From: JAAYBF01 sp963715445
Lineage (GTDB): Bacteria; Actinomycetota; Thermoleophilia; Solirubrobacterales; Thermoleophilaceae
Direction of reading: 5' to 3'
Assembly (NCBI GenBank): GCA_963715445.1
Contig: OY970240.1
Location: 1,054,001 to 1,118,000 of the forward strand
Length of the DNA stretch: 64,000 nt
In this document: positions 44,722 through 57,679 of the stretch, one piece after another
How the letters are laid out: every line of letters starts with the position of its first letter
Numbering within the stretch: position 1 is the first letter of the stretch
Notes under the pieces: generated by a model
Database searches by the model: none
Told to the model about the DNA's origin: nothing
The model's input: the letters and a program-made list of their open reading frames with translations, nothing else
Made by a program: the position numbers and the translations under genes

Positions 44722-45423
44722 CTACTCGGCGCGCAGCGTCACGTGCATGCCCGCCGCCTCGTGGCCCGACAGGGAGCAGAACAGGTACCAGCGGCCCCTG
44801 GCGAGCGCCACCCGCTTGCGCACCACCGCTTCGGGGTCCGCGGGTCCAAAGCGTGCGGCCTCCGGGCCGCCGGCCTCGGGGCGGACGACGAGGTCGTGCG
44901 GCCCGCTGTCGGCGTTACGCAGCTCGATCGTCACGTCCCCGGCCGCGACGAGCGGGCGCGAGAGCGTCAGCCGGAAGCCGTCCGAGTCGCTTGCCGTGAC
45001 CCCGGTAAAGCTCGCGAGTGGCGTCGGTGGGGAGCCGGGAGTCGAGGGCCCACCACCCTGGCCTGGCGTCGGTGGCGCGGGCTCGCCAGGCAAGGGCCCG
45101 GGCGTCTGCCCGTCACTGCGCGCCTCCCGCAGACAGCGCCGCAGCTTGCGCCTGACGCGGGCCCGAGCCGCGGTGCGCACGGAGCCGTGGGCCAGCTCCC
45201 GGCTGCGTGCGAGGCGCCGCCGCGCGAGCAGGCGGCAGCGGCGCTCGGCGCGGCTCGGCTTCGCCGCGAGGCCGGCGAGCGGGGTGGTCACCGTTTCCGA
45301 GCTGCCGGTTACCGGACCGGAGCGGGCGGCGGATGCACCGGCCGAGACCGCCGACACGAGCAGCACGATCGTCAGCGTCACAATCAGCTTGCGCACACCG
45401 GTTCGTTCGACCTCGGCGACCAC
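44722..45423 (-). CDS. Exported cupredoxin-domain protein with Arg-rich linker
   Basis: 233 residues, or 224 from GTG 45396, which removes a non-hydrophobic leader. Signal: KLIVTLTIVLLVSAVSAG. Residues ~55-105 are Arg-rich with Cys (RRCRLLARRRLARSRELA, RRKLRRCLREARSDG), then a Pro/Gly linker (~106-135). The C-terminal domain has DVTIELRNADSGPHDLVVRP and WYLFCSLSGHEAAGMHVTL, which gives the type-1 copper ligands His, Cys, His and Met. It is probably an extracellular copper or electron-transfer protein. Its basic linker resembles the one in the neighbouring DUF1800 protein. Confidence 0.8.
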   Translation of the reverse strand: MVAEVERTGVRKLIVTLTIVLLVSAVSAGASAARSGPVTGSSETVTTPLAGLAAKPSRAERRCRLLARRRLARSRELAHGSVRTAARARVRRKLRRCLREARSDGQTPGPLPGEPAPPTPGQGGGPSTPGSPPTPLASFTGVTASDSDGFRLTLSRPLVAAGDVTIELRNADSGPHDLVVRPEAGGPEAARFGPADPEAVVRKRVALARGRWYLFCSLSGHEAAGMHVTLRAE

Positions 45424-45463
45424 CGGCTTGAGCCGGTCGTGGCGGTGCCGGACGCCTGCCCGA

Positions 45464-45480
45464 TAGCGCGCCGGGCGCTA
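45464..45480 (-). terminator. Hairpin just after purB
   Basis: TAGCGC and GCGCTA form a 6-bp stem around GCCGG, 4 nt beyond the purB stop. A second stem, ACCGGC-TTGA-GCCGGT, lies at 45422-45437. Neither has a T-run. Together they may end the purD-purE-purB transcript. Confidence 0.4.
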
Positions 45481-45484
45481 CCGG

Positions 45485-46768
45485 CTAGCTGTCGAGCGCG
45501 TCGAGGCGAGCAACGATGTCCGCCGCGTGGCGGGTGAAGGCCGCGGGGTCGAAGATCGCGTCGAGATCGAGCTCCGGAGCGGCCTTGGCGAGCAGCTCGC
45601 GGAAGGGGATGCCCTCGTCCCAGGCACGCTGGGCGTTCTCCTGGACGATCCGGTAGGCGTCGTCGCGCGAGCGCCCCGACTCGACCAGGGCGAGCAGCGC
45701 GCGCTGCGAGAACAGCGCCCCGTGCGTCAGGTCCAGGTTCGCCCGCATCCGGCCGTCGTTGACGACCATGCCCTCGGCAACGCGGATCGCCAGGTGCTGC
45801 GCGTAGTCGAGCAGGATCGTCGCGTCGGGCAGCGCCACCCGCTCCGCAGAGGAGTGCGAGATGTCCCGCTCGTGCCAGAGCGCCACGTTCTCGAGGCCCG
45901 CCTGCGAGTAGCCGCGCAGGAGCCGGGCGATGCCCGTGATCCGCTCGGAGACGATCGGGTTGCGCTTGTGCGGCATCGCCGAAGAGCCCTTCTGACCCGC
46001 GCGGAAGGGCTCCTGGGCCTCGAGCACCTCGGTGCGCTGCAGGTGGCGGAGCTCCGTCGCGAACCGCTCGAGGCCGGCGCCGGCGAGGGCGACCGCCTGC
46101 AGCAGCTCGGCGTGCCGGTCGCGTGCGACGACCTGCGTCGAGACGTCCTCGCGAGCCAAGCCGATCCGCTCGAGCACCGCCGCCTCGAGCACCGGCCCGT
46201 TCGCCGCGTAGGTGCCGACCGCTCCCGACAGCGCCCCGACCGAGGCCTGCTCGACCGCCCGCTCCAGGCGGCGCAGGTTGCGATCGGCCTCGAAGGCGAA
46301 GCCGGCGAGCTTGACGCCGAAAGTCGTCGGCTCGGCGTGGATGCCGTGCGTGCGGCCCACGCACAGCGTTCCCACGTGCGCACGCGCCTGTGCGACCAGC
46401 GCATCGCGGTAGCCGCGGGCGCCCTCCACGAGGATGGCGCCGGCGCGAGCGATCTGCAGGCCCAGAGCCGTGTCGAGCACGTCGGACGAGGTCAGGCCGT
46501 GGTGGACCCAGCGGCCGGCCTCCCCGACAGAGGCCGCCACCACGTCCACGAACGCGGCGACGTCGTGATCGGTGACCTTCTCCCGCTCCTTGACAGCCTC
46601 GACGGTGAAGGCGGCCCGCTCGCGGATCGCCTGGGCATCCTCGGCCGGCACGGCGCCCTGCTCGGCAAGCGCGTCCGTCACCGCCAGCTCCACCGCGAGC
46701 CAGCCGTCGAGCTTCGCCTGCTCGGACCAGACCGCGCCCATGTCAGGACGCGTATAGCGGTCGATCAT
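45485..46768 (-). CDS. purB: Adenylosuccinate lyase PurB
   Basis: 427 residues from ATG 46768 (MIDRYTRPDMGAVWSEQAKL). Conserved blocks: VHHGLTSSDVLDTALGLQ, VGRTHGIHAEPTTFGVKLAG and the fumarase-superfamily signature GSSAMPHKRNPIVSERITG; ALWHERDISHSSAER follows. It acts twice in purine synthesis (SAICAR and adenylosuccinate cleavage). The ATG overlaps the purE stop (ATGA). Confidence 0.96.
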   Translation of the reverse strand: MIDRYTRPDMGAVWSEQAKLDGWLAVELAVTDALAEQGAVPAEDAQAIRERAAFTVEAVKEREKVTDHDVAAFVDVVAASVGEAGRWVHHGLTSSDVLDTALGLQIARAGAILVEGARGYRDALVAQARAHVGTLCVGRTHGIHAEPTTFGVKLAGFAFEADRNLRRLERAVEQASVGALSGAVGTYAANGPVLEAAVLERIGLAREDVSTQVVARDRHAELLQAVALAGAGLERFATELRHLQRTEVLEAQEPFRAGQKGSSAMPHKRNPIVSERITGIARLLRGYSQAGLENVALWHERDISHSSAERVALPDATILLDYAQHLAIRVAEGMVVNDGRMRANLDLTHGALFSQRALLALVESGRSRDDAYRIVQENAQRAWDEGIPFRELLAKAAPELDLDAIFDPAAFTRHAADIVARLDALDS

Positions 46769-47250
46769 GCGTCGAGGATCCGCGCCGCCAGGACGGCCGC
46801 GTTCTTCGCTGCGTCGATGCCGACGCACGCCACCGGGACGCCGGGCGGCATCTGGGCGATCGCCAGCAGCGCGTCCAGCCCTCCGGCGACGGAGGTCTTC
46901 GAGGTCAGCGGCACGCCGATGACCGGCAGGTCGGTGTGCGCCGCCACCACGCCGGGCAGAGCCGCGGCCAGGCCCGCGCCGGCGATGATCACCCGCAGGC
47001 CGCGCATCTTGGCGTTCTTGGCGTAGTCGGACACCACGTCGGGGTCGCGATGGGCGCTCATCACCCGGATCTCGTGGTGGATGCCGCGCTCCTCGAGCTC
47101 CTTGCCCGCCTTCTCCATCACGGGCATGTCGGACTTCGACCCCATCACGATGCCCACCCGCGGCGCGTCCACCTCCAGCGCGTCGAACTCGTGCTCGACC
47201 GCGGTCTCCGTCACGGGCTGGCCCGCCCCTTCGCTCTCCGACGCGCTCAT
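46765..47250 (-). CDS. purE: N5-CAIR mutase PurE (class I)
   Basis: 161 residues with an acidic ~30-residue N-terminal extension. The active site shows VGIVMGSKSDMPVMEKAG, VMSAHRDPDVVSDYA, IIAGAGLAAALPGVVAAHT and VIGVPLTSKTSVAGGLDALL. A class-I PurE needs PurK for N5-CAIR, yet no purK lies in the window. It overlaps both purD and purB by 4 nt. Confidence 0.96.
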   Translation of the reverse strand: MSASESEGAGQPVTETAVEHEFDALEVDAPRVGIVMGSKSDMPVMEKAGKELEERGIHHEIRVMSAHRDPDVVSDYAKNAKMRGLRVIIAGAGLAAALPGVVAAHTDLPVIGVPLTSKTSVAGGLDALLAIAQMPPGVPVACVGIDAAKNAAVLAARILDA

Positions 47251-48536
47251 CCCGCCACTCCTTCCATTCGCTCGACCGCTCGCGCGGCGATGTCAGTGCG
47301 TATCTGCTTGCCGTCGAACTGGATCTTGCCTGCCGCGCGGTACGCGCGGTCGCGCGCCTCGGCGGGCGAAGACCCGATGCCGGTCACGGAGAGCACCCGG
47401 CCGCCGTCCGTGACGAGCTTGCCGTCGCGCTCGGCGGTGCCCGCGTGGAGAAGCTCCACCTCGAGCGAGTCGATCGCCCTCAGCCCGCGTATCTCGTCGC
47501 CCTTCGATGAGGTCGCCGGATACCCGCGCGAGGCCAGGACCACGGTCACCGCCCACTCGGGCGACCACTCGATCCGCACGTCGCGCAGGCCGCCCGTGCT
47601 GCTGGCGGCCTCGAGCAGCGCGAGCAGGTCCGAGCGCAGCCGCGGCAGGACGGCCTGTGTCTCGGGATCGCCGAAGCGCGTGTTGTACTCGAGCACCTTC
47701 GGGCCGTCGGCGGTCATCATCAGCCCGGCGTAGAGGACGCCGTGGAAGGGCGTACCGCGGCGCTTCATCTCGTCGACGATCGGCTGGTGAACGGCCAGCG
47801 CCAGGGCCTCCGCGTGCTCGCGGTCGAAGCCCGGCACCGGCGAGTAGCTGCCCATGCCGCCGGTGTTGGGACCCTCGTCGCCGTCGTAGATCCGCTTGTA
47901 GTCCTGCGCCGGGGCCATCGGCACAGCGCGCTCCCCGTCGCAGAGGGCGAGCAGCGAGAGCTCCTCGCCCTCGAGGAACTCCTCCATCACCACCTCGGTA
48001 TCGCCGAACCTGCGCTCGGTGAAGAACTCCTCGACGGCGGCCAGGGCGGCCGCCTCGTCCTCGCAGATCACGACGCCCTTGCCCGCGGCGAGAGCGTCTG
48101 CCTTCAGCACGAGGGGGTAGGCCGCTCCCGACAGCTGCTCGATCGCCTCCGCGCGGCTGCGCAGCACCACATGGGCTGCGGTCGGCACGCCGACCGCCTT
48201 CATCATCTCCTTCGCGTAGCGCTTGGAGCCCTCGAGGCGCGCCGCCTCCCCGGTTGGGCCGAAGGCGCTCACGCCGATCTCCGCCAGCGCGTCCACCAAG
48301 CCGGCCACGAGCGGGGCCTCGGGCCCCACCACAACGAAGTCGACCTGCCGGTCGCGCACCGCGGCCACGAGGCCCTCCACATCCTCCGCCCCCACATCCA
48401 AGCACTCCACGCGATCCTTAGCGATGCCCGCGTTGCCCGGCGCGCACAGCAGCTCCGGGCGCTGGGGGCTGCGCAGCAGCCCGCGCACGAGCGCGTGCTC
48501 GCGACCGCCGCCGCCGACCACGAGGACGCGCGTCAC
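47247..48536 (-). CDS. purD: Phosphoribosylamine-glycine ligase PurD
   Basis: 429 residues, ATP-grasp fold. RVLVVGGGGREHALVRGLL, VVGPEAPLVAGLVDALA, GPTGEAARLEGSKRYAKEMM, VLKADALAAGKGVVICED, GGMGSYSPVPGF and LEYNTRFGDPETQAVLPRL are PurD blocks. The GTG start lies 40 nt from the GYD gene. It leads purD-purE-purB. Confidence 0.97.
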   Translation of the reverse strand: MTRVLVVGGGGREHALVRGLLRSPQRPELLCAPGNAGIAKDRVECLDVGAEDVEGLVAAVRDRQVDFVVVGPEAPLVAGLVDALAEIGVSAFGPTGEAARLEGSKRYAKEMMKAVGVPTAAHVVLRSRAEAIEQLSGAAYPLVLKADALAAGKGVVICEDEAAALAAVEEFFTERRFGDTEVVMEEFLEGEELSLLALCDGERAVPMAPAQDYKRIYDGDEGPNTGGMGSYSPVPGFDREHAEALALAVHQPIVDEMKRRGTPFHGVLYAGLMMTADGPKVLEYNTRFGDPETQAVLPRLRSDLLALLEAASSTGGLRDVRIEWSPEWAVTVVLASRGYPATSSKGDEIRGLRAIDSLEVELLHAGTAERDGKLVTDGGRVLSVTGIGSSPAEARDRAYRAAGKIQFDGKQIRTDIAARAVERMEGVAG

Positions 48537-48576
48537 CGTGTGGAGCCCTCAGATGCTGAGCCGGCGACCCGCACGG

Positions 48577-48858
48577 CTAGAGCGAGGCGATGAAGTCGTC
48601 GATGGGAATGGCCGTGAGCGACTCGTAGCGGGCGGTGCCACGCGAGCCGAGCTCGAGCGAGACGCGAGCCATCGTCGCCTCGTCCGGTGCCTCGACGATG
48701 TTCACGAAGTCGAACCGGCCGAGCACCGCCCACTGAGCGGTCACCTTCGCGCCCAGCTGCTCGATCTCCCGATTCACCTCGAGGATTCGCTGCGGGTTGT
48801 TCTTGATCGTCTGGACCCCGTCCGGGGTGAGCGTGCTCAGAAGTACGAAGGTGGGCAA
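48577..48858 (-). CDS. GYD-domain protein
   Basis: 93 residues beginning at TTG 48858 behind AAAGGA. PTFVLLSTLTPDGVQTIKNN, EQLGAKVTAQWAVLGRFDFV and EAPDEATMARVSLELGSRG match the GYD family (ferredoxin-like fold, dimeric). The function is not known; some members accompany nucleotide metabolism genes. It precedes purD on the same strand. Confidence 0.85.
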   Translation of the reverse strand: MPTFVLLSTLTPDGVQTIKNNPQRILEVNREIEQLGAKVTAQWAVLGRFDFVNIVEAPDEATMARVSLELGSRGTARYESLTAIPIDDFIASL

Positions 48859-48939
48859 GGGAGATCCTTTCGTAGCGGCGCCGGCCGGCTTGTTTCTCTC
48901 AGTTTTCCCGATCGAGCGCAAGGCGGGTAGCCTCGCCCC

Positions 48940-49590
48940 GTGCTGCGCCGGCTCTACGACGCGACTTGGGGGCGCGCCTTCGCGCGCGGCTACGACCTCT
49001 TCTTCGCCCGCTCCGAGCGCGGCGGGCTGCGCGAGCTGCGCCGCCAGGCCCTCTCCGAGGCATCGGGCCGGACGCTCGAGATCGGCGCGGGAACGGGCCT
49101 CAACCACGACCTCTATCCCGACGCGGTGACCGAGCTGGTGCTCTCGGAGCCCTTCCCCCCGATGCTCGCGCAGCTGCGCGAGAGGGCGGCGACCCTCAGC
49201 CGGCCGGTCGAGGTCGTGGAAGCCTCCGCGGAGGCGCTCCCGTTCCCCGATGCGAGCTTCGACACGGTGGCGCTGACGCTCGTGCTGTGCACCGCACCCG
49301 ACCAGGACCGTGCGCTGGCAGAGGTCGCACGCGTCCTGAAGCCCGGCGGGCGCTTCCTCTTCCTCGAGCACGTGCGCTCCGAGGACCCTGGCCTCGCCCG
49401 CTGGCAGGACCGCCTGCACGGCCCCTGGTACGTCTTCGGGCACGGCTGCCACTGCAACCGCGACACGCTCGCGGCCATCCGGCGCTCACCGCTGGAGGTG
49501 GAGCGGGCCGATCCCGAGCAGATGCCGCTGGCGCCCCCGCTGGTGAGGCCGATGCTGCGCGGCTCCGCCAGGGCGCCGCGCTCCGCCTAG
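48940..49590 (+). CDS. Class I SAM-dependent methyltransferase
   Basis: 216 residues. TLEIGAGTGLNHDLYPDAVT is motif I, VVEASAEALPFPDASFDTVA motif II, and RVLKPGGRFLFLEHVRSEDP motif III, as in UbiE/Mycoplas-type small-molecule methyltransferases. The substrate is unknown. GTG 48940 follows TAGCCT by 6 nt with no ribosome site, so it is probably leaderless. It is divergent from the GYD gene. Confidence 0.87.
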   Translation: MLRRLYDATWGRAFARGYDLFFARSERGGLRELRRQALSEASGRTLEIGAGTGLNHDLYPDAVTELVLSEPFPPMLAQLRERAATLSRPVEVVEASAEALPFPDASFDTVALTLVLCTAPDQDRALAEVARVLKPGGRFLFLEHVRSEDPGLARWQDRLHGPWYVFGHGCHCNRDTLAAIRRSPLEVERADPEQMPLAPPLVRPMLRGSARAPRSA

Positions 49591-49647
49591 AGCGCCGCGA
49601 GGCCCGAGTGCCGCGGGTCGCGGCATTCCAAGCAGGGCGCCGAGGCG

Positions 49648-50019
49648 TCAGACCTCGATCTCGGGGTGCCTCGAGCGGAGGTGCTCCACGAGCGTGTCGC
49701 GGACCTGGCGGCGCTCCTCGCTCGAAGCCATCCGATAGCGCGCCAGGAGCTCGTGCTGGCCCTCCAGCGGCAGCCCGGATATCTCCCAGCGCACGGCCAG
49801 CCGCTCGAAGAGGTACTCCATCCTGCGCTGCCAGCGGTCCTCGGTGTTCGATGCCGGCCGCGAGTCCAGCTTCTCGAGCCCGCGCAGCACGCCCTCGCTC
49901 AGCCCGTCGCGCAGGACGATCACGTTACCGTCGGCGTCGGGGTAGGACGTGGTCGCGGGCGGCGGCCCCTTCGGGCTCTCCCCACCCGTCCTGGTCCGCT
50001 TGCGTCCCCGCTTGCCCAC
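49648..50019 (-). CDS. Hypothetical 123-residue protein
   Basis: The N-terminal ~25 residues are basic and Pro-rich (GKRGRKRTRTGGESPKGPPP); the rest is helical: RDGLSEGVLRGLEKLDSR, WQRRMEYLFERLAVRWEISG and ARYRMASSEERRQVRDTLVE. No family was recognised. The GTG start lies 7 nt from TAGGCT (minus strand), another leaderless layout. It lies 10 nt downstream of clpB on the same strand, yet has its own start box inside the gap. Confidence 0.6.
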   Translation of the reverse strand: MGKRGRKRTRTGGESPKGPPPATTSYPDADGNVIVLRDGLSEGVLRGLEKLDSRPASNTEDRWQRRMEYLFERLAVRWEISGLPLEGQHELLARYRMASSEERRQVRDTLVEHLRSRHPEIEV

Positions 50020-50029
50020 GCGGGCCAGC

Positions 50030-52561
<2,532 letters not shown>

Positions 52562-52587
52562 CCGCACCTGTGCCCGATCGAGGGAAC

Positions 52588-52596
52588 AAATCTAAG
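52588..52596 (-). promoter_or_regulatory. CTTAGATTT box upstream of clpB
   Basis: Minus-strand CTTAGATTT, 26 nt before the clpB ATG, followed by GTTCC. The same nine bases precede dnaK (56827-56835), there followed by TCTTCC. TAGATT inside it fits a -10 element. No classic HAIR (CTTGAGT-N7-ACTCAAG) is visible at either site. Confidence 0.45.
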
Positions 52597-52679
52597 TCTT
52601 GCCTTATAAAGGTTAGCGCCGGCTGAAGCCAGCGTCCATCCCAATTTCGCGGCTCTATCGCTACTGAACGGCGGGACCG

Positions 52680-53135
52680 CTAGCCGGAGGGGCGGCGGGT
52701 GATCCGCACCTTCACCGCGTCCGGCGAGCCTGCGGGAGCGCGGATCAGCGCCTGCTCCGGTGGGGTGTAGGGGACCAGCTCGGCCCTGAACGAGCGGCGC
52801 ACCCGCTCGAGCTCCTCGGCCAGCTCCTCGCGCACGCGCTCCGCCTGCCGCTCGAGGCTGCGCACCCGGCGGCTCATCCGAGCGATCTGCTCCTCGAGCT
52901 CGAAGACCCTCTCGACGCCCGCGAGGTTCATCCCGAGCTCCGTGGTGAGCTCCTGGATCCGCCGCAGGCGCTCCACGTCCTCGTCGGAGTAGAGGCGCGT
53001 GTTCTTCGGCGAGCGCCCGGGCGTGATCAACCCGCGCGTCTCGTAGATCCGGAGCGTCTGCGGGTGCATCCCGGCCAGCTGGGCCGCCACCGAGATCATG
53101 TAGACGCCGCGGCTGCGATCGGGCGGTGAGGCCAT
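52680..53135 (-). CDS. hspR: Heat-shock repressor HspR (MerR family)
   Basis: 151 residues. The MerR helix-turn-helix shows YMISVAAQLAGMHPQTLRIY, ETRGLITPGRSPKNTRLYSD and DVERLRRIQELTTELGMNLA; a coiled coil (about 85-125, ARMSRRVRSLERQAERV) follows. In actinobacteria HspR represses the dnaK operon and clpB with DnaK as co-repressor. Its ATG overlaps the dnaJ stop by one base, so it is the last gene of dnaK-grpE-dnaJ-hspR. Confidence 0.92.
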   Translation of the reverse strand: MASPPDRSRGVYMISVAAQLAGMHPQTLRIYETRGLITPGRSPKNTRLYSDEDVERLRRIQELTTELGMNLAGVERVFELEEQIARMSRRVRSLERQAERVREELAEELERVRRSFRAELVPYTPPEQALIRAPAGSPDAVKVRITRRPSG

Positions 53136-54241
53136 CAGGACTTCCCTCCCTCGAACATCCGGTCACGCGGGCTTTCATCAAACACGGTCGCCAGGTCGTC
53201 GACGGCGGCGCGCTGCTCCTCGGTCAGCTCGCTCGGCACGTCGATCGCCAGCCGGTAGTGGATGTCGCCGCGCCCGCTCCCGCCAAGGCGCCGCGGCCCT
53301 TCGCCGCGCAGGCGCTGCAGGGTGCCATGCCTCGTGCCGGGCTGAACGCGGATGCGCTTCGAGCCGTCCAGCGTGGGCACCTCGATCGTCGCGCCGCGAA
53401 TCGCCTCGGGGATGGTGATCGGCAGGTCGACCTCCAGGTTGTCCCCCTTGCGCTTGAAGACCGGGGAGTCCGCCACGCGGGTCACGACGTAGAGGTCTCC
53501 CGGAGGCCCGCCGCGGCGACCGGCCTCTCCCTTGCCCGCCAGCCTGACGCGACTTCCGTTGCGCACTCCAGGCGGGATGCTCACCTTGTAGCGCTTCACC
53601 TGTCGGGTCTGGCCGGCGCCGTTGCAGGTCGCGCACGGCTCTTCGATCTCCGTGCCGGTGCCGCCGCACTGCCGGCACGGCTGCGAGATCGAGAACAGGC
53701 CCTGGGACTCGGCCTCGACCCCGCGCCCGGCGCACCGGCTGCAGACCTTTGGCGTCGTGCCGGGCTTCGCCCCGGTGCCGCCGCACGTCGGGCAGGGGGC
53801 GGAGAGGGCGACGCTCACCGGAACCTGCGCACCCTCCATCGCCTGCTCGAAGGAGACGTGGACGTCGGTCTCCAGGTCCCTTCCCCGCTCGGCGCCCGCG
53901 GAGCCTCCCGCACGAGCGCCGCCGGCGCCACTGAAGATGTCGCTGAGGATGTCCCCGACATTGCCCGGGAACCCGCCGCCGCCACGGAAGGCGCCGGGGT
54001 CGAACCCACCGCCGCCGCCGAAGAGCCCGCCGCCGGTGTCGTATTGACGCCGCTTCTCCGCGTCGGACAGGATCGAGTAGGCCTCCTGGATCTCCTTGAA
54101 GCGCTCCTCGGCCGAGGCGTCGCCGGGGTTCTTGTCCGGGTGGTACTTGCGGGCGAGCTTGCGGTACGCCTTCTTGACCTCGTCGTCGGAGGCCTTGCGA
54201 TCGACGCCGAGCGCCTTGTAGGGGTCGGTAGCGGTCGCCAC
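53135..54241 (-). CDS. dnaJ: Co-chaperone DnaJ
   Basis: 368 residues. J domain with HPD in LARKYHPDKNPGD; Gly/Phe-rich linker (about 80-120); four zinc CxxCxGxG repeats: CPTCGGTG, CSRCAGRG, CRQCGGTG and CATCNGAG; then the two beta C-terminal domains. It delivers substrates to DnaK. It lies 10 nt after grpE. Confidence 0.96.
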   Translation of the reverse strand: MATATDPYKALGVDRKASDDEVKKAYRKLARKYHPDKNPGDASAEERFKEIQEAYSILSDAEKRRQYDTGGGLFGGGGGFDPGAFRGGGGFPGNVGDILSDIFSGAGGARAGGSAGAERGRDLETDVHVSFEQAMEGAQVPVSVALSAPCPTCGGTGAKPGTTPKVCSRCAGRGVEAESQGLFSISQPCRQCGGTGTEIEEPCATCNGAGQTRQVKRYKVSIPPGVRNGSRVRLAGKGEAGRRGGPPGDLYVVTRVADSPVFKRKGDNLEVDLPITIPEAIRGATIEVPTLDGSKRIRVQPGTRHGTLQRLRGEGPRRLGGSGRGDIHYRLAIDVPSELTEEQRAAVDDLATVFDESPRDRMFEGGKS

Positions 54242-54251
54242 GCTCAGCCTC

Positions 54252-54874
54252 TCAGCCGCAGACCACCACGCGCGCCGGACGTAGGACGTTCCCGTTCAGC
54301 CGGTAGCCCTTCTCGATCACGTCCAGCACGATGCCCTGCTCGGCGCCCTCGTCCTGGCGCATCGAGAGCGCCTCGTGGAGCTCCGGGTCGAACCGCTCGC
54401 CCGTCGGGTCGAACGCCTCGACGCCGTTGCGCGCCAGCACCGCCACGAGCTCCGAGTGCACGAGCCGGACGCCGTCGGCGAGGTGCCCGCCCGTCTGCTC
54501 GGCGCCGGCCGAGCTGTCGAGCGCTCGCTCGAGGTTGTCCACCACCGAGAGCAGCTCGCTGACGAGCCCACTCTTGGCGCGCTCGCCCGCGGCGGCGGCG
54601 TCCCTGGCGGCGCGCTTGCGGTAGTTCTCGAAATCGGCCTGCGCGCGCTGCGCCAGGGCGAGGTACTCGTCCCGCTCCCGCCGGGCGGCGGTCAGCTCGT
54701 CCTCGGGCTCCTCCGCTTCCGCCTCCACCTCTGTCACCTCGTCGACGGGAGCATCGTCCTCGACGAGGCGCTCCGCCTCGTTGCGCGGATCCTGCTCGCC
54801 CGCCGGCTCGGTGGCGTCCGGCTGCTCGGTGGGAAGGGGCTCGACTTCGTTCTCTGCGGGTTCAGAGCGCTCCA

Positions 54875-54875
<1 letters not shown>
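54252..54875 (-). CDS. grpE: Nucleotide exchange factor GrpE
   Basis: 207 residues. The N-terminal ~60 are very acidic. The coiled coil ARRERDEYLALAQRAQADFE and NYRKRAARDAAAAGERAK precede the beta domain with GVEAFDPTGERFDPELHEAL and IEKGYRLNGNVLRPARVVV. GTG 54875 shares its G with the dnaK stop (TAGTG). It promotes ADP release from DnaK. Confidence 0.96.
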
Positions 54876-56785
<1,910 letters not shown>

Positions 56786-56826
56786 CGTGTCCGCTCCTTC
56801 TACTGGCTTTCAGGTGTACTGGAAGA

Positions 56827-56835
56827 AAATCTAAG
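56827..56835 (-). promoter_or_regulatory. CTTAGATTT box upstream of dnaK
   Basis: Minus-strand CTTAGATTT located 41 nt before the dnaK ATG, followed by TCTTCC and preceded by ACTCAGG, which resembles the right half of a HAIR (ACTCAAG). It matches the clpB box exactly. It may be the -10 of a heat-shock promoter controlled by HspR. Confidence 0.45.
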
Positions 56836-56850
56836 CCTGAGTATGGCAGA

Positions 56851-57630
56851 TCATTTCGCGAGCGTCGACCGTCCGTAGGGGCACATCCGCAGCAGCGGGC
56901 ACTCCCCGCAGCGCGGCTTGCGGGCGTGGCAGGTGCGGCGCCCGTGGCGGATCAGCGCGACGTGCGCTTCGATCGGATCCGCGCCGGCGCTGAGCCGCAG
57001 CATCTCGTCGTGGCACTCGTCGAGCGAGGCTCCCTCGCGGAAGAGGCCGAGCCGCGTCCCGACCCTGTGCACGTGCGTGTCGACGGGGACGTCGTGGCGC
57101 CCGTAGGAGAAGAGCAGCACGCAGGCGGCGGTCTTGCGGCCCACGCCCGGGAGCTCGCAGAGGTAGTCGCGCGCCTCTCCGAGCGGGCCGTCGGCCATCC
57201 ACGAGAGGTCCATCGATCCGGCGCCTGTGTGCCGAGAGCCGCCCCGGCTCGCCTGAGCGCCGGTGTGGCGAGAGTCGCCCCGGCTCGCCCCCGCGCCGGC
57301 CGGCGACGGCGACTCCGAGATCGCCTCGAGGATCTTCTGGATCCTCGGCGCCTTGGTGACGGCGAGGCCGCCGGGGCGGATCGCGTCCTCGATCTCCGAC
57401 GTGGGCGCATCGCGCACCGCGTCCCACGAGGGCAGGCGCTCGCGCAGCCGCTCGTAGGCGACGTCGCGATTGCGGTCGTTCGTGTTCTGCGAGAGCACGG
57501 TGAGCACCAGCTCGTCGATCGGAGCGCCGTGGATGCGCGTCGACGGACTGCCGTACTCCCTGCGCAGCCGTTCGAGGATCGCCCGCAGGCGCCGCGGGGG
57601 CGGGGGCTTCCAGTCGTCGCGGCGAGCCAT
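56851..57630 (-). CDS. nth: Endonuclease III (DNA glycosylase/AP lyase)
   Basis: 259 residues, slightly long. VLSQNTNDRNRDVAYERL begins the HhH-GPD fold; LCELPGVGRKTAACVLLFSYG has the catalytic Lys and VPVDTHVHRVGTRLG the catalytic Asp. The 4Fe-4S loop is CHARKPRCGECPLLRMC. Residues ~108-135 are an inserted SRGDSRHTG-type linker made of two 12-residue repeats, absent from usual Nth. The ATG lies 6 nt from TAGGCT (minus strand), leaderless style. It removes oxidised pyrimidines. Confidence 0.92.
   Translation of the reverse strand: MARRDDWKPPPPRRLRAILERLRREYGSPSTRIHGAPIDELVLTVLSQNTNDRNRDVAYERLRERLPSWDAVRDAPTSEIEDAIRPGGLAVTKAPRIQKILEAISESPSPAGAGASRGDSRHTGAQASRGGSRHTGAGSMDLSWMADGPLGEARDYLCELPGVGRKTAACVLLFSYGRHDVPVDTHVHRVGTRLGLFREGASLDECHDEMLRLSAGADPIEAHVALIRHGRRTCHARKPRCGECPLLRMCPYGRSTLAK
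57221..57289 (-). repeat. Intragenic 36-nt tandem duplication in the endonuclease III gene
   Basis: Units at 57221-57253 and 57257-57289 (36-nt period) encode ASRGDSRHTGAQ and ASRGGSRHTGAG. They differ at only a few bases. The period is a multiple of three, so the frame is kept. The linker falls between helices of the glycosylase fold. Confidence 0.75.
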
Positions 57631-57679
57631 GGCCCAAGCCTACGGCTGGGCTCCGCGGCCGGCTTGATATGAACCTCGC

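Noticed and set aside
52562..52679. Classic HAIR operator at clpB
   Set aside because: CTTGAGT-N7-ACTCAAG or a close match is absent; only an imperfect CTAA/TTAG pairing was found.
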